Shown here piece by piece: positions 1 through 10,262 of a stretch of DNA of 64,000 nt. Positions within the stretch are counted from its first letter, which is position 1; every line of letters starts with the position of its first letter. Below the pieces are notes generated by a model. It made no database searches, was not told the DNA's origin, and was given only the letters and a program-made list of their open reading frames with translations. A program made the translations under genes and the position numbers. This DNA comes from Plectrocnemia conspersa. Taxonomy: Eukaryota > Arthropoda > Insecta > Trichoptera > Polycentropodidae. The stretch lies in the NCBI GenBank assembly GCA_009617715.1, contig VTFK01000126.1, positions 806,001 to 870,000 on the forward strand. Direction: 5' to 3'.

Positions 1-410
1 TCATATTATGCCATAATGTAAATTTATTTTAAAATTTCTCAAGATTGTTAGTAATAATTGCAAGTGAGAGGTGAATTCTCAGGTTGAAATTTAACAAAAA
101 AAGTTACACAACCTTTTTATTATTACTAATAATAATTTGATCGCAAAGTTCTCATGATCGTTTTGCATTATAAGATACGCTTTGTGTTTTGGGTAAAAAA
201 TCAACAGAAAACGAATTTTCCCAAGGCGTAATTTATGCACGAGGTAAACGAAAAAAATGTCAACCTTATATGCGAAACAATAAAACAATGGCCTCTCGGT
301 TTTGCATATGGGATTGTAACGGAGTTGAGTCTTTTATTTGTCTTCCTTCGTATCCTCGCGCAAACTTGAAAGGCGTTAGAAGAGTATACATACACTGTTA
401 TAGAGCATAC
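1..410. other. TTC28-like gene, intron at left edge
   Basis: This stretch follows the donor site (GTATGC on the minus strand) of the leftmost visible TTC28 exon, so it is intron. I looked on the minus strand for the next TPR exon and found none before the edge. The overlapping short reading frames on both strands at 190-470 have no recognisable motif. Confidence 0.6.
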
Positions 411-3400
411 CTCAATTTTAAAGAACACGATCCGATTCCCAAAGCGGCTTCTAAAACTGTAACGGCTGCGTGATATTGTCCAGCTCCTAGCAGTTCTTGA
501 CCAACCACCTAAGAAGTATTACATTATATAATTTTTGTAGACTAGTAATATACTTTAAAAAAGTAGTATACTCACTGATATCAAAACGAAAGGACTCTGG
601 TCTAACTTCATAGCTTGGAGCTGCATGAAGGTGGGGTGGAGAGCTGGACGCAGAGGTGACTTGAGAGATGCTTCTACGAGTGCTTCTAACAATTGCCGTG
701 AGTTGGGATTTTGGGCTAGGCCAGAGCTGAAAGCGGCCAGAGCTTCGCCATATCTTCCTAGACATTGTAAAGCTACCCCTGAAAATAAATATTAAACATA
801 AATAAACAGTATAGGATTTACTAAATAATAAAAAAGGAGTATAATATTTTTTTATAGTGAATTTGTACCAAAAGACGACCATATGAGAATTAAAAAAAAT
901 ATTTCTTAGCAGTATAATATTTTTTAATTTAATTGCTCAAAGAATGTAGCAGTTATTTTTAAGAAAGCAGGTGCTTCTCCTATAAAATAATTCCTTTTCT
1001 AAAGAATATAGGAAGTGCTCTAATGCTTCTAATTATACGATAGTCGTATTAATTTAAAAAAAAAAGCTGCAAAAGATATAATAACTACTTTTTCTCAAAC
1101 ATTTATGTTTTACTTCTTTAAAGCTGTCTATATGATCGTTTAGCGAAAAATTGTCTAAAATTTTTTTTTTAAATTACAATATTCTTACAAAAAAAATTAA
1201 TTAAGTGGATTCTGTATATAAGACGGTAAAAAAAAGTTTTTATTTTCGACCACAACTATTTCTCTACGATTTTTTTAAGTGGAGCCATGATTTTTTTTTT
1301 ATATAGCTAATTAAAAATATTTTTTACTTTTTTTATTTTATTTAAATTTCTGTTTTTAACATTATTTTACATTTTTCTTTAAGATTTTAAAAAAAAATCT
1401 ATTTTTTAATATCCGCCATTTTGAAACAAGATAGCAAATTACCTTTGGCTAACAAACTTTGCCGAGATATTAAGGCTATTCTTAAAACAATTATTATCTA
1501 GATATAATAAAAAATTACGGCAGTTGTCGTCGTGTCCGCAAAATAATGTGAAAATTTTTTTTTTTCAAATTACTTTTCTAAAACAGTTTTACCTCTTTCC
1601 TTTTATATCTACGATTTATCTAAGCTGATTTACAATAGCTGCCACTTGATGGATCAGAATGGCTAAAGAACTTAGCCGAGATATTTTCAATACATATTTT
1701 TAAAATAAGTTTCATGATCATATCATCAAAATTACGGCAGTTATCGTGTCTACAAAAATCTACATAAATGATAAAAAATCAAACAAAAAATGAAAACAAC
1801 AAGTTTAAATTAAATTTATATTTTAAAAAGATTTTTAACCTCTTTATTTTTTTCTTCAACATTTTTTAGCCACCATTTTGAAACAAGATGGCGAATCAGG
1901 CTGGCTAACGAACTTACCTGAGGTATTTACAAGGATTTTGATCGAAAATATCGAATGTTTTTTCATAAAAAAAGACTTAAAGATGTCAGGTTAGTAATAT
2001 TATAATAAATTATAACATTTACTAAAATTTTACATTAAGCACTTGTATTTTTTATTTGTATCTTTCGTTGTAACACCGCTGAAACCTACAAGAAAGCTGT
2101 GAAACATCAGACTGTAATCAGTGACAAATTATAAACTATTATTACACCTTCACAATTTTTAAATAATTTATACTTAAGATTAGGAAAATCAATAAAATCA
2201 AATTTGTTATGATCGATCGGTATTATAATTTTATAATAAATAATTCCGATCTTCCAGACATAATAGAAAGGATTCATGTCCAGGTCTTTCCTGCATTAGT
2301 CATCAACTTATATAAGTGATCTATCGTAACATAAGGAAATTCATAAAAAACCGTTTATACAAGAAACGTATTTTCTGTAAACGATTGTCTAATGTAAAAT
2401 AAAAATAATCATATTCATGTAATAAGATACTGTAATAAGGATTGTTAATAAATAAAAACATTTTTAATATAATTCTAATTTTGGAAAATAAAGTTCTGAT
2501 AAATAGTTTTAAATTAAATTCCAGGTTTAGTTTATCCATTGATTTCAAAGTGGTTCGTTTTGTTAACTTTTGATTTAGCAATAATTTTTTAGAACTATAA
2601 GGGAATTCTGCTTGTACGAATATATATGTACCATCCACAAGCGTCAATGTTGTAACACATATAGATACATTCAAGGTCAAAAACATACAGCGTGGTGCAA
2701 AAGATACGAAGTATAACTTATAAATTACAACTGAAAGACAACAAGTTTTATTTTGAAAATCATTTTAATAATCTATTATAAGGATATAGTCATAATGTAA
2801 TATAATGTGAGAACTCCTTAGCATTTAACAGTAAGGAACAGCCCCGAAAGAAGCGAATGCTCAACGAGTTAAAAAAATCATTTAACATTAATCAGAAAGC
2901 TTTCTGTAGATAACTCGTATCCAGGTATTTTTTAATGATATAAATAATTTTCCATTTAAACTATAATTAATGCAAACATTCTAGCTAAGAGATCTACAAC
3001 AACGACTTAATTATGGTGTTCGTTTACAAGAATTTATTAATCGCCTCATAATGAGTGATGAAACTCATTTCCATCTGAATGGTTTTGGAAATATGCAGAA
3101 CTGCAGAATATGGGCAACCGAGAACCTAAGAGAGATTTTCACTAGCTTAGATGTACATTCTGATGCGCAGTAACTTAAATAATGATCATAGGAACATTTC
3201 TTCGGAGACAGGAATGGAAATGCCGTTACTATTACTACCAAGCAACATGCTTCAATATTTGGCCGAATTTAATAGCTTCTGATTATTCCTATGAAGATAT
3301 CAAAGTAAGAACTATTAAACAACCAAAGGAGAATATTCAAGCCGAGAATTGAGTACAGAAAATGCATTTGAAAAAGCATAAAGCTGAAAATGCGATGTAA

Positions 3401-6400
3401 TATTTCACACATAATCACAAATAATCTCCCTGAATCAAATTTTATAATTTTGAAAAAAAACTATGTACATATTTCCATTTTAGATATACATACATAAATA
3501 CACTTTGAAAAGCTCTTACCTTGTCTATAGTAAGCTTTGGGCCACGTAGGGCAAAGCTCCCTCGCTCTGATGGCATCCTGAAGAGCCGCAGCGAATTGCC
3601 CCTGTTTCAATCTAGCGGCGGACCTACAAAACACAAATATGTTATATTATTAAATAATTAATACAATTTTATAAATATTATTACCGATAAGATATGGTAT
3701 AGATTTTTTTAAATAATAACATATGACCCTTTTTGCTGCTCATATGGAAAAATATAATAAATAATGGAAATTCGTATTTGTTGTCGACCGTTTAGGAATA
3801 AATGGTAAAAATAATAAGTAACTAAAATAAATAGTTCTCAACTTAAGTGAATAAATTCGCAATTTATAATAAAAAAAAAAAATTTACTGCACTTTATTTT
3901 GTTGCGAATGTATTGACATAAAATAATATGTTGAGCCCCTAGCATGATAGCAGAACTTAAATATCAGTGACTTACATGTCAGAAAAAAATGCCAGAGCGG
4001 AATCATAACTTAAAATTCTAAGCCAAATTGAATAGTATCTAAAGATGGGCTAAAACTTCTACTTAGGGACTGCAAAATCAAACCACTTCTAATTTACCAT
4101 AATGAAAATCCAAGAGCCTTTAAGAATATTTCAAAAATATTGATACTTGTTATATGAAGAGCATGGTTGACATGATACATTTTCGAAGACTGATTTTGTC
4201 ATCATTTGACGCAAGAGATATAAAAATATTGTATAGATAATAATCTACCACCAAATATTTTATTGTTAGTTGATAATGCACCAGATCATCGCCATGTGAC
4301 TATACTTAAAACATAAAAATAATGTTCCTCCCTTTGAATACAATCTTCATTATTCAACCGATGATGCGACTCAATGTTTCAGATGCCAGCAGTATGGCCA
4401 CGCTGCGAGGAACTGCCAACGAGACCCCATCCGAAGTCATGTCTACTGATGAGCTTCGCAGGATGCTGACTATCCTACAGGAAATCCGAACTAAGGCCGG
4501 AAAGTGCGCTAGCAAAATTGAAATTGCTTTGATGATGGTCGAGTATCTCGATGACCTCTTCTAAAGAAGACATTCAACTCATGACGTGGAATTCCCGTGG
4601 GATCCGTAATAAAACCGGAGAGCTGGAGCTGTTAATCAGTGAGTACAAACTTGATATTGTCGTAGTCACCGAAACTTATCTAAAACCACATGTTAACGTA
4701 TATTTACCTAACTTTGCCTGCATTCGGAGGGACCGACCCTCAAGGCCAGGCGGAGGGGTCGCGATATTTGTTAAAAAATCGATAAAACACGCACGTATAA
4801 ACACTAACACTAATAATCTAGAAACCGTCGCGATTCAAATTATTCATAAAAATAAAATAATAATAATTGCTGCGGGGTATAATTCGCCTAGTGACGAACT
4901 GCTCCGAAGTGATCTAGATTCGATATTTTCTCTAGGAGACTCGGTCATTCTGACTGGGGACTTCAATGCCCGTCATATGCATTGGGGCTGTTCTGGGGCA
5001 AATCGATCTGGAGCGTCACTTTTTAACTACTTGAGCGACTCTGACACGATTGTTAACTTTCCAAATTCACCGTCGCATTACCCTTCCAATCACATGACGC
5101 CGTCAATTCTGGATATTGCTTTGGTTAAGGGTAACTTAAATACGTCAGAAATGTATTGCGTTCAGGCATTGTCTTCTGACCATCTTCCAGTGTTATTCTC
5201 GCTGGAGGGTTCAGCGGAGGTAGTCTCTGAAACGCTTTTTGACTATTTAAAAGCTGACTGGAAAAAGTTTAAAGATATAGTCGAGTCTCGTTTGCAAGAT
5301 GAGCGACAGAATTATACTCCGCATAACATTAAACAAATTGACGATGATATCAGTTATTTAACATCCGTTATCGAAGAAGCCAAAATATCATCAATACCGA
5401 CGCGTAAAAAATCATAATAATAAAATCAACTTACTCCACAACTTATCGAAATAATAAAAATCAAAAAAAATAAACTAAGAAAACAGTGGCAAAATAATAA
5501 ATCTCCGCGACTTAAATCTGTAATAAACCGCGTAACTAGTTATATTCGCGATAAAATTCAGCAAAAAAAACGAATCGTGGACGCGTAAACTAAAAAAATC
5601 TAAACCCGGCAGATAATTCCTTATGGAAAATAACTAAATCACTTAAATATAAACATTCGGAAATACCCCCATTAAAAAAATGGAAACACCATCGCATGCA
5701 CGAACAAGGATAAGGCAGAAAATTTAGCCAGCGCTTTCTCCACATCTTATTCGCTTACTGTAAATTACTTAGATTCAAAAAAATAGACAACAAAGTCGCC
5801 CGTGCGATACGAAATATTAATTCATCTAGCGTAGATATTAGTTTAGTGAACAAAGTTGGTTTATCAGAAGTTAATAACATCATAAAAATTTAAAGAATAG
5901 AAAAAGTCCCGGTATAGATAAATTAGATAACGTTACGATAAAACAACTTCCAAGAATTAGCATCAATTATCTAACAAATATTTTTAATGCCTGCTTATCT
6001 TTCGGGTACTTTCCCGCTATTTGGAAAACCGCAAAGATCCACCCAATTAGAAAGCCAGGAAAGGATAACACTATCGCAATTAATTATCGTCCAATAAGCT
6101 TATTACCGTCATTCAGTAAACTATTTGAAAAAAAAATAATTTTATCACGTTTAAAGGGATCTTTGGGGAATAAAATTATCAATGAACAGTTTGGCTTCCG
6201 CGAAAACCACTCTACGACTCATCAGCTCAATAGGTTAACAGAGCACATCTCTGCTAATTTTAACATGAAAAAATCAACGGGACTCTTATTGTTAGATGTG
6301 GAAAAAAGCGTTTGATACTGTGTGGCATGATGGGTTGATTTACAAACTCCACAAATATAAAACCCTAACTATCTGCTACACTTGTTACGCTCCTACCTTG

Positions 6401-7336
6401 ATCGTCGAAGTTATGTTGTTTCAGTAAATAATGAACAATCGATACCGCGTAATATCCCAGCTGGTGTTCCTCAGGGAGTTTACTTGGACCGTTCCTTTTC
6501 ATTTTGTACACAAATGATATACCTATTTTAAAAAAAATACTTGTCTTTCAATGTATGCCGATGATACGGCGATAATGAGTAGCTCTTACGGTCTTAAGCC
6601 TATTTCAATAAAATTGCAAAAAATCCTTAACTCTCTTAAGTAATTATTTCAAAAAAAGTGGAAAATAAAAAATAAATCAGGACAAAACGGAGGCTATAAT
6701 TTTTTACAACTCGAAGACAACCTTTGCCCCCCGACTATTATAAGCGAGCAGGGAAAATGTATAGAATGGAAGGCGAGCGTTAAGTACCTCGGAATTCACC
6801 TGGACTCCAAGCTTAAATTTAATAAACATATAACCGAACTTAAATCTAAAGGGCTCGCAGCCATTGCGGCGTTAAACCAATTTTTTAATCGAAAAAGTGC
6901 GCTAAATACTAAAAATAAAAATTCTATTATACAAGCAATTAATCAGACCGGCAATGACTTACGCCTGCCCAGTGTGGAGTAATACGTGTAATACTAACTT
7001 TTTTCTAAGCTACAAGTTGTTCAAAATAAAGCTATAAAAATAATTTATAATACACCTTTTTATACTAACCTCAAAAAAAAAACTTCATAATAAATATTTA
7101 ATTCCAACTATTAAAGAACATGTTCACCACCATACTAATGATTATTATAAAAAAATACCGCGAAATCATACTAACCCGTTAATCTCAAGAATCGGTGATT
7201 ACGACAAAAACAAACTCAAATTTAAATATAAACACAAAATGCCAAAGCACATCTTGCTCTGACGCATAAATTTTATCTATTAATTTAACAGCTTCAGGTC
7301 TACGAGTTTTATATTAAAAATATATATTTATAATTT

Positions 7337-7395
<59 letters not shown>

Positions 7396-9329
7396 TTAAA
7401 GGTGTTTATGTACTTTGACCTAAACTTAACGTATTTTATGTTCTTTTATTATTCTTATTTTTGTAATTCCTCTTAATTTAGCTAATCAATCGTAAATTGT
7501 GATAATGGTAATTAACCAGCAACCAATGAAATGTAAATATATATGTTTATAAAAATGTATTATTTAATTATGTAATAAACGATTCAACCGATGGATCAAG
7601 GTGCAATACATATATTTAAAAAGTATTACCACAAACCATATTTAGGCAAGAAGTTGGGGCTATTAAATTTTTTGTAAAATGAATTAATTGTGAATTATTT
7701 TAATTTATTATTTGACAGATCATGGTAGAAACACATCATTATTATTATTATAAAAATTATACACGTGTATTTGTAATTTCTAGTTTCGTTTATTTAAGTA
7801 TAAATTACAAATACTTAAATATATTTTTATTATAATACATAATTTGTAAGCGAATTCAATAATTAATAAATTTTTGTGTTTATTTTTTATACTCTATAAT
7901 AATATGTTAATTTTGTCATGTTTTATAATATTTGATATATTGAATTTTATTGTATTATAAAACACCTTGTTATAAGAAAACAAATATTACATACAAAAAT
8001 AAATAATATGCATATATAATATAATAATATGTGAAGGGTATGTAGCGTAATTGGGAAATGAGGCAAAAGAGGCCGTCTGTACTGGATTTTTTACATTATA
8101 GATTTTTAGAAAAGTCAGATTTTCTTTTAAAAAAATTTAAGGATCGTCCCGTGCAGCACATACCCTAGCAACGCCACTGAGAATGTGTCAAAAGCAGTGA
8201 AAGATGCTATCGCATGCTATACATTAATTTATAAAGGAAAGAAAAGAAAAACAAGCAAACACTGAACCAGTATAATAAGTAGTTTGTACTTAAATATATG
8301 TATTATATGATACATACTTTTTTTATAATTTGTACGTATGTATATAAAAAAATATTATTTTTTACGTTTTGTTTCCTCAAGTGTAAGTACATAGCATTTT
8401 TTTCCATTTTTACTTTGAAACATATTTAGGTTTCTTTTAGTTATGCGATTTTTTGACTTACACGAAATATTTCGTCAAAGACTTATTACTGTATTATTCT
8501 ATTAGTGTTTATTCAACTTCAGACATATCCTACATTTTATTTATTTTTTGTTAAACCTATATGGAAAATGAGGGACATAAATTGGTATATATGGAAAAAT
8601 CTGTAACAGGATACTTAACTGCCTATGACATCGACATTAAAAATATTAGATGACAAACATACGATTGCGCCAGGCATATGTTTGTTTATTCTAGACTGCA
8701 GGCTCGAATTAAACACCATAATGAACTAGCATATTAAATTCCTTGTGCAGCACATTCGCTGAATTTAATCAGATTATGTGCTACAGAATGTTGCCAAGAT
8801 GCAGCATCAATTTTCAATTTCCTGCAATAATTATATAATTACTTTTTTCATCGACAGCGCGTTGGTCTGTATTATCATTATGTTTAAAAAAACTTGAGGC
8901 GTGTAAAACTTCATTGGCAGCTGGGAAAATATTCTTACATATCTAAATACAAATCTTTTAATTCAAATGCTATAGAAATTGATTATATATTTTGGTGTAG
9001 TCATAATCCTAGCTCTATTTGCACCCAAATTAATAAAATCCTGGTCTGGATACAAATAATAATATTCACTGAACGACGACGACGACGTACTAGATCAGTG
9101 AAACGCTCACTCAGTTCGCAGAGGATTGTTTCTTATTGTTCAATATTTATGATACATACCTATTGCTGAAAAGAATGTGATTGGCCGGGTCCAGCGTGAG
9201 GGCGTCCGTGTAGAGGGCGACGGCGGTGGCGTAGTCTCCGGCCTGGCACGCCGCGTTCGATAGGCGCACCTTCTCGACGAAGAGCGCCCTCGAGGCGGCC
9301 GGCAGCTCCGAAGTCCCCTCTGGTTCCAC
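411..9329 (-). CDS. TTC28: TTC28-like tetratricopeptide-repeat protein, partial (four exons)
   Basis: Four minus-strand exons join in phase: 9329-9160, 3623-3520, 778-576 and 508-411 (575 nt, about 191 codons). The first exon encodes a TPR helix pair with KVRLSNAACQAGDYATAVAL and DPANHILFSNR. The second continues SAARLKQGQF and WPKAYYRQG, the third GVALQCLGRYGEALAAFSSG and MKLDQSPFVLIS, and the fourth VVGQELLGAG to SLKLR. This order is the N-terminal TPR block of TTC28, a very large protein with many TPRs reported at the mitotic midzone and midbody in vertebrates. Donors and acceptors are canonical GT-AG. The gene is incomplete: the remaining TPRs lie left of the window, and the exon carrying the start codon, which must end at a codon boundary before 9329, was not found. 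Introns here reach 5.5 kb and are loaded with transposon relics. Identity is from motif recall, not alignment. Confidence 0.82.
1130..1990. repeat. Degenerate tandem array, unit about 229 bp
   Basis: A block resembling GCCATTTTGAAACAAGATGG followed by AACnAACTTnGCCGAGATAT recurs at 1415, 1641 and 1872, spaced 226 and 231 bases. A second landmark, ATTACGGCAGTT, recurs at 1514 and 1731. The copies are diverged. A single related block lies at about 50.08 kb in Merlin intron 1, so the unit is also dispersed. Confidence 0.55.
2170..2320 (-). repeat. SINE-like fragment (third copy of a minus-strand family)
   Basis: The stretch GATTAGGAAAATC, GATCGATCGGTATTATAA and TTCCAGACATAATAG follows the same order as the SINE copies at 26.4 kb and 44.7 kb. 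The tRNA-like head (around AGGATTCATGTCCAGG) is badly decayed here. Confidence 0.35.
2980..3440 (+). pseudogene. Tc/mariner-superfamily transposase relic
   Basis: Plus-strand fragments in shifted frames read MSDETHFHLNGFGNMQNCRIW at 3049-3111, then IIGTFFGDRNGNAVTI near 3185-3232 and HYQATC-like sequence near 3240. This is the DDE region of the same insect Tc/mariner family seen more completely at 13.5-14.2 kb. Stops and frameshifts rule out function. Confidence 0.55.
3960..4363 (+). pseudogene. TIGD1-like (pogo/Tigger) transposase relic, left part
   Basis: Plus-strand fragments across frames read DGLKLLL, then DCKIKPLLIYHNENPRAFKN (around 4065-4130), FEDWF-like, and NNLPPNILLLVDNAPDH (around 4242-4294), ending FLPLNTIFIIQPM at 4363. 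This is the DDE catalytic region of Tigger-type transposases, including the LLLVDNAP motif with its catalytic aspartate. Several stops and frameshifts show decay. The reading breaks exactly where the Jockey element begins and resumes after it at 7582. Confidence 0.72.
4551..5417 (+). CDS. Jockey ORF2 endonuclease domain (open 288-codon remnant)
   Basis: This open frame encodes the N-terminal endonuclease of the LINE polyprotein, which nicks target DNA for reverse transcription. Visible exonuclease/endonuclease/phosphatase motifs are TWNSRGIRNK (12-21) with the metal-binding Asn, VTET with Glu41, GDFNA (136-140), ILDIAL around Asp188 and SDHLPVLF (209-216). The first ATG overlaps the end of the truncated ORF1 frame. 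The frame stops at 5415-5417, well before the reverse transcriptase, so the polyprotein is broken; in an intact Jockey, ORF2 runs on through RT. It is part of the 4364-7581 element, not a host gene. Confidence 0.85.
   Translation: MTSSKEDIQLMTWNSRGIRNKTGELELLISEYKLDIVVVTETYLKPHVNVYLPNFACIRRDRPSRPGGGVAIFVKKSIKHARINTNTNNLETVAIQIIHKNKIIIIAAGYNSPSDELLRSDLDSIFSLGDSVILTGDFNARHMHWGCSGANRSGASLFNYLSDSDTIVNFPNSPSHYPSNHMTPSILDIALVKGNLNTSEMYCVQALSSDHLPVLFSLEGSAEVVSETLFDYLKADWKKFKDIVESRLQDERQNYTPHNIKQIDDDISYLTSVIEEAKISSIPTRKKS
5800..6850 (+). pseudogene. Jockey reverse transcriptase, frameshifted
   Basis: RT blocks are recognisable but lie in different frames: fingers (SPGIDKL near 5905, WKTAKIHPIRK near 6020), palm (NYRPISLLPSFSKLFEK near 6080), FGFRENHST near 6193, LLLLDVEK near 6285, PAGVPQGV near 6460 and YADDTAIMSS at 6553-6582. 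The YLGIHLDSKLKF thumb-side motif follows near 6790. There are at least four frame changes, some beside homopolymer runs of A. Confidence 0.8.
7340..7394 (+). repeat. Poly-T run of 55 bases
   Basis: An uninterrupted run of T lies within the 3' untranslated part of the Jockey copy. In the element's orientation a poly-A tail would be expected, not poly-T. It may be an internal tract, an antisense retroposon tail or an assembly artefact. Confidence 0.9.
7582..7690 (+). pseudogene. TIGD1-like transposase relic, right part
   Basis: Immediately after the Jockey element the frame reads IQPMDQGAIHIFKKYYHKPY, the conserved Tigger/jerky motif that the left part lost at its end. The 12-bp duplication lets both halves carry IQPM. 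This confirms one transposase interrupted by the LINE. Confidence 0.75.
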
Positions 9330-9807
9330 CTGCTTAACGTGCAAAAAATATGTTATCAAAACTGAAATAATAATAATTTCTACAAGAAATAAAAAAGCCG
9401 AATGGCCGGCTTCATAAACCCAATTATCTGTAATCTTCAGTAAGACAATCGCGTATACGATAATGACGGTTGTTGATTATAAGGTGGAATTCGATACTGT
9501 TTATATTTATATTTATAATAAAAAAATACATTTTTTTTCAAGTTTCGAATCGATAATATAGCTCTTTCGAATGTTGTAAAACTTCCTTTTATATGTTTGA
9601 GCGATATTGCTTTAATTTAATACCCCATTATGATCAATTGAGTATTTAAAATTATTTATTAAATTAAATTAAGACTATCGTGACCTAACAGAGTACCCCA
9701 ATGCGTCACGAGGATCAAAAACTAATACATCATATTATTTCAATTCACAGAAAAATATATATTACGAATTAAATTAAAAATAATACACAAAAAGTATTAA
9801 AATTAAA

Positions 9808-10116
9808 TTATATGAACCGGACCAACTCCTCGTAGCTGAAATTGAACAGACCAATGTGCATTGTCACCGTATTAAGGAGCTGGATGGCGACAGTTATAGG
9901 TGAGTCGGCTGGTGCATACGTCATGGCTTTAACTGACACCAATATAGGACGGAATCGTGATTTTCTAAGGTGTTCCATAACCCAAAACTGGAATTCCTCA
10001 ATAATAGTTTGATTGTCGACAGCACGATACAATAGTTTGAATAAATGCTTAGCCACATACAACTTTCTGTGAGAGATCAACGCTCTTAAAAGAGAGGCGT
10101 AGGGATTCAAGAACAT
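9808..10116 (-). CDS. Unrecognised 102-codon ORF inside intronic DNA
   Basis: A minus-strand frame opens with MFLNPYASLL and ends SYEELVRFI. It looks coding: residue composition is balanced, with helical amphipathic stretches (KLYVAKHLFKLLYRAV, IIEEFQFWVMEHLRK) and few of the Lys/Asn/Ile/Phe runs that fill chance frames here. The frame remains open six codons further upstream (RIFDYY). I see no signal peptide, no clear membrane segment and no family motif. No splice partner was found. It sits about 480 bp from the first TTC28 exon and about 100 bp from a foldback-family fragment. It could be a small intron-nested gene, a retrocopy, or a coding fragment of a mobile or viral element. I do not assign a function. 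Confidence 0.35.
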   Translation of the reverse strand: MFLNPYASLLRALISHRKLYVAKHLFKLLYRAVDNQTIIEEFQFWVMEHLRKSRFRPILVSVKAMTYAPADSPITVAIQLLNTVTMHIGLFNFSYEELVRFI

Positions 10117-10212
10117 ATAATAATCAAATATCCTCTTTTAAATATATCTCAATAACCCACTTCACTCGTAATATTGTTATGAAAATACTTCATATGAACG
10201 CGTTTTAACCAC

Positions 10213-10262
10213 GATGGCACGATTTTATTGCTTTTGATCTGGATTGGAAATTCACTATATAG
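10213..10262 (+). repeat. Foldback-family fragment
   Basis: GCACGATTTTATTGCTTTTG followed by ATCTGGATTGG matches the start of the arm found at 28.57 kb and 34.9 kb. It is short and truncated. Confidence 0.4.

Larger units (their letters stand above)
779..3519. other. TTC28 intron with repeats
   Basis: Intron between the third and second visible TTC28 exons. It contains the tandem array at 1.1-2.0 kb, a possible SINE fragment near 2.2 kb and a decayed Tc/mariner transposase at 3.0-3.4 kb. Apart from these it is AT-rich sequence in which I see no gene. Confidence 0.6.
4364..7581 (+). mobile_element. Jockey-clade non-LTR retrotransposon, 5'-truncated
   Basis: The element is 3218 bp and flanked by a perfect 12-bp duplication, ATTCAACCGATG (4352-4363 and 7582-7593). 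It starts inside ORF1: the frame at about 4372-4419 reads QCFRCQQYGHAARNCQ, a CCHC zinc knuckle. The apurinic-type endonuclease ORF follows, then a reverse transcriptase in several frames: PGIDKL, WKTAKIHPIRKPGKDN, NYRPISLLP, FGFRENHSTTHQL, AGVPQGV, and the catalytic YADD at 6553-6564. A C-terminal YLGIHLDSKLKFNKHI lies near 6790-6835. Truncation at the 5' end with a target duplication is the signature of target-primed reverse transcription. Frameshifts in the RT show that it is dead. Confidence 0.88.
3624..9159. other. TTC28 intron holding nested transposons
   Basis: Intron between the second and first visible TTC28 exons. It contains a TIGD1-like relic (3.96-4.36 and 7.58-7.69 kb) split by a Jockey LINE (4.36-7.58 kb). 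Around 8.04-8.18 kb lies a possible hAT end (a sequence closing with AACGCCACTG). The rest is AT-rich and featureless to me. Confidence 0.6.

Noticed and set aside
2321..2686. 121-codon minus-strand frame
   Set aside because: Composition is dominated by Phe, Leu, Ile and Lys as expected of AT-rich noise; no motif.
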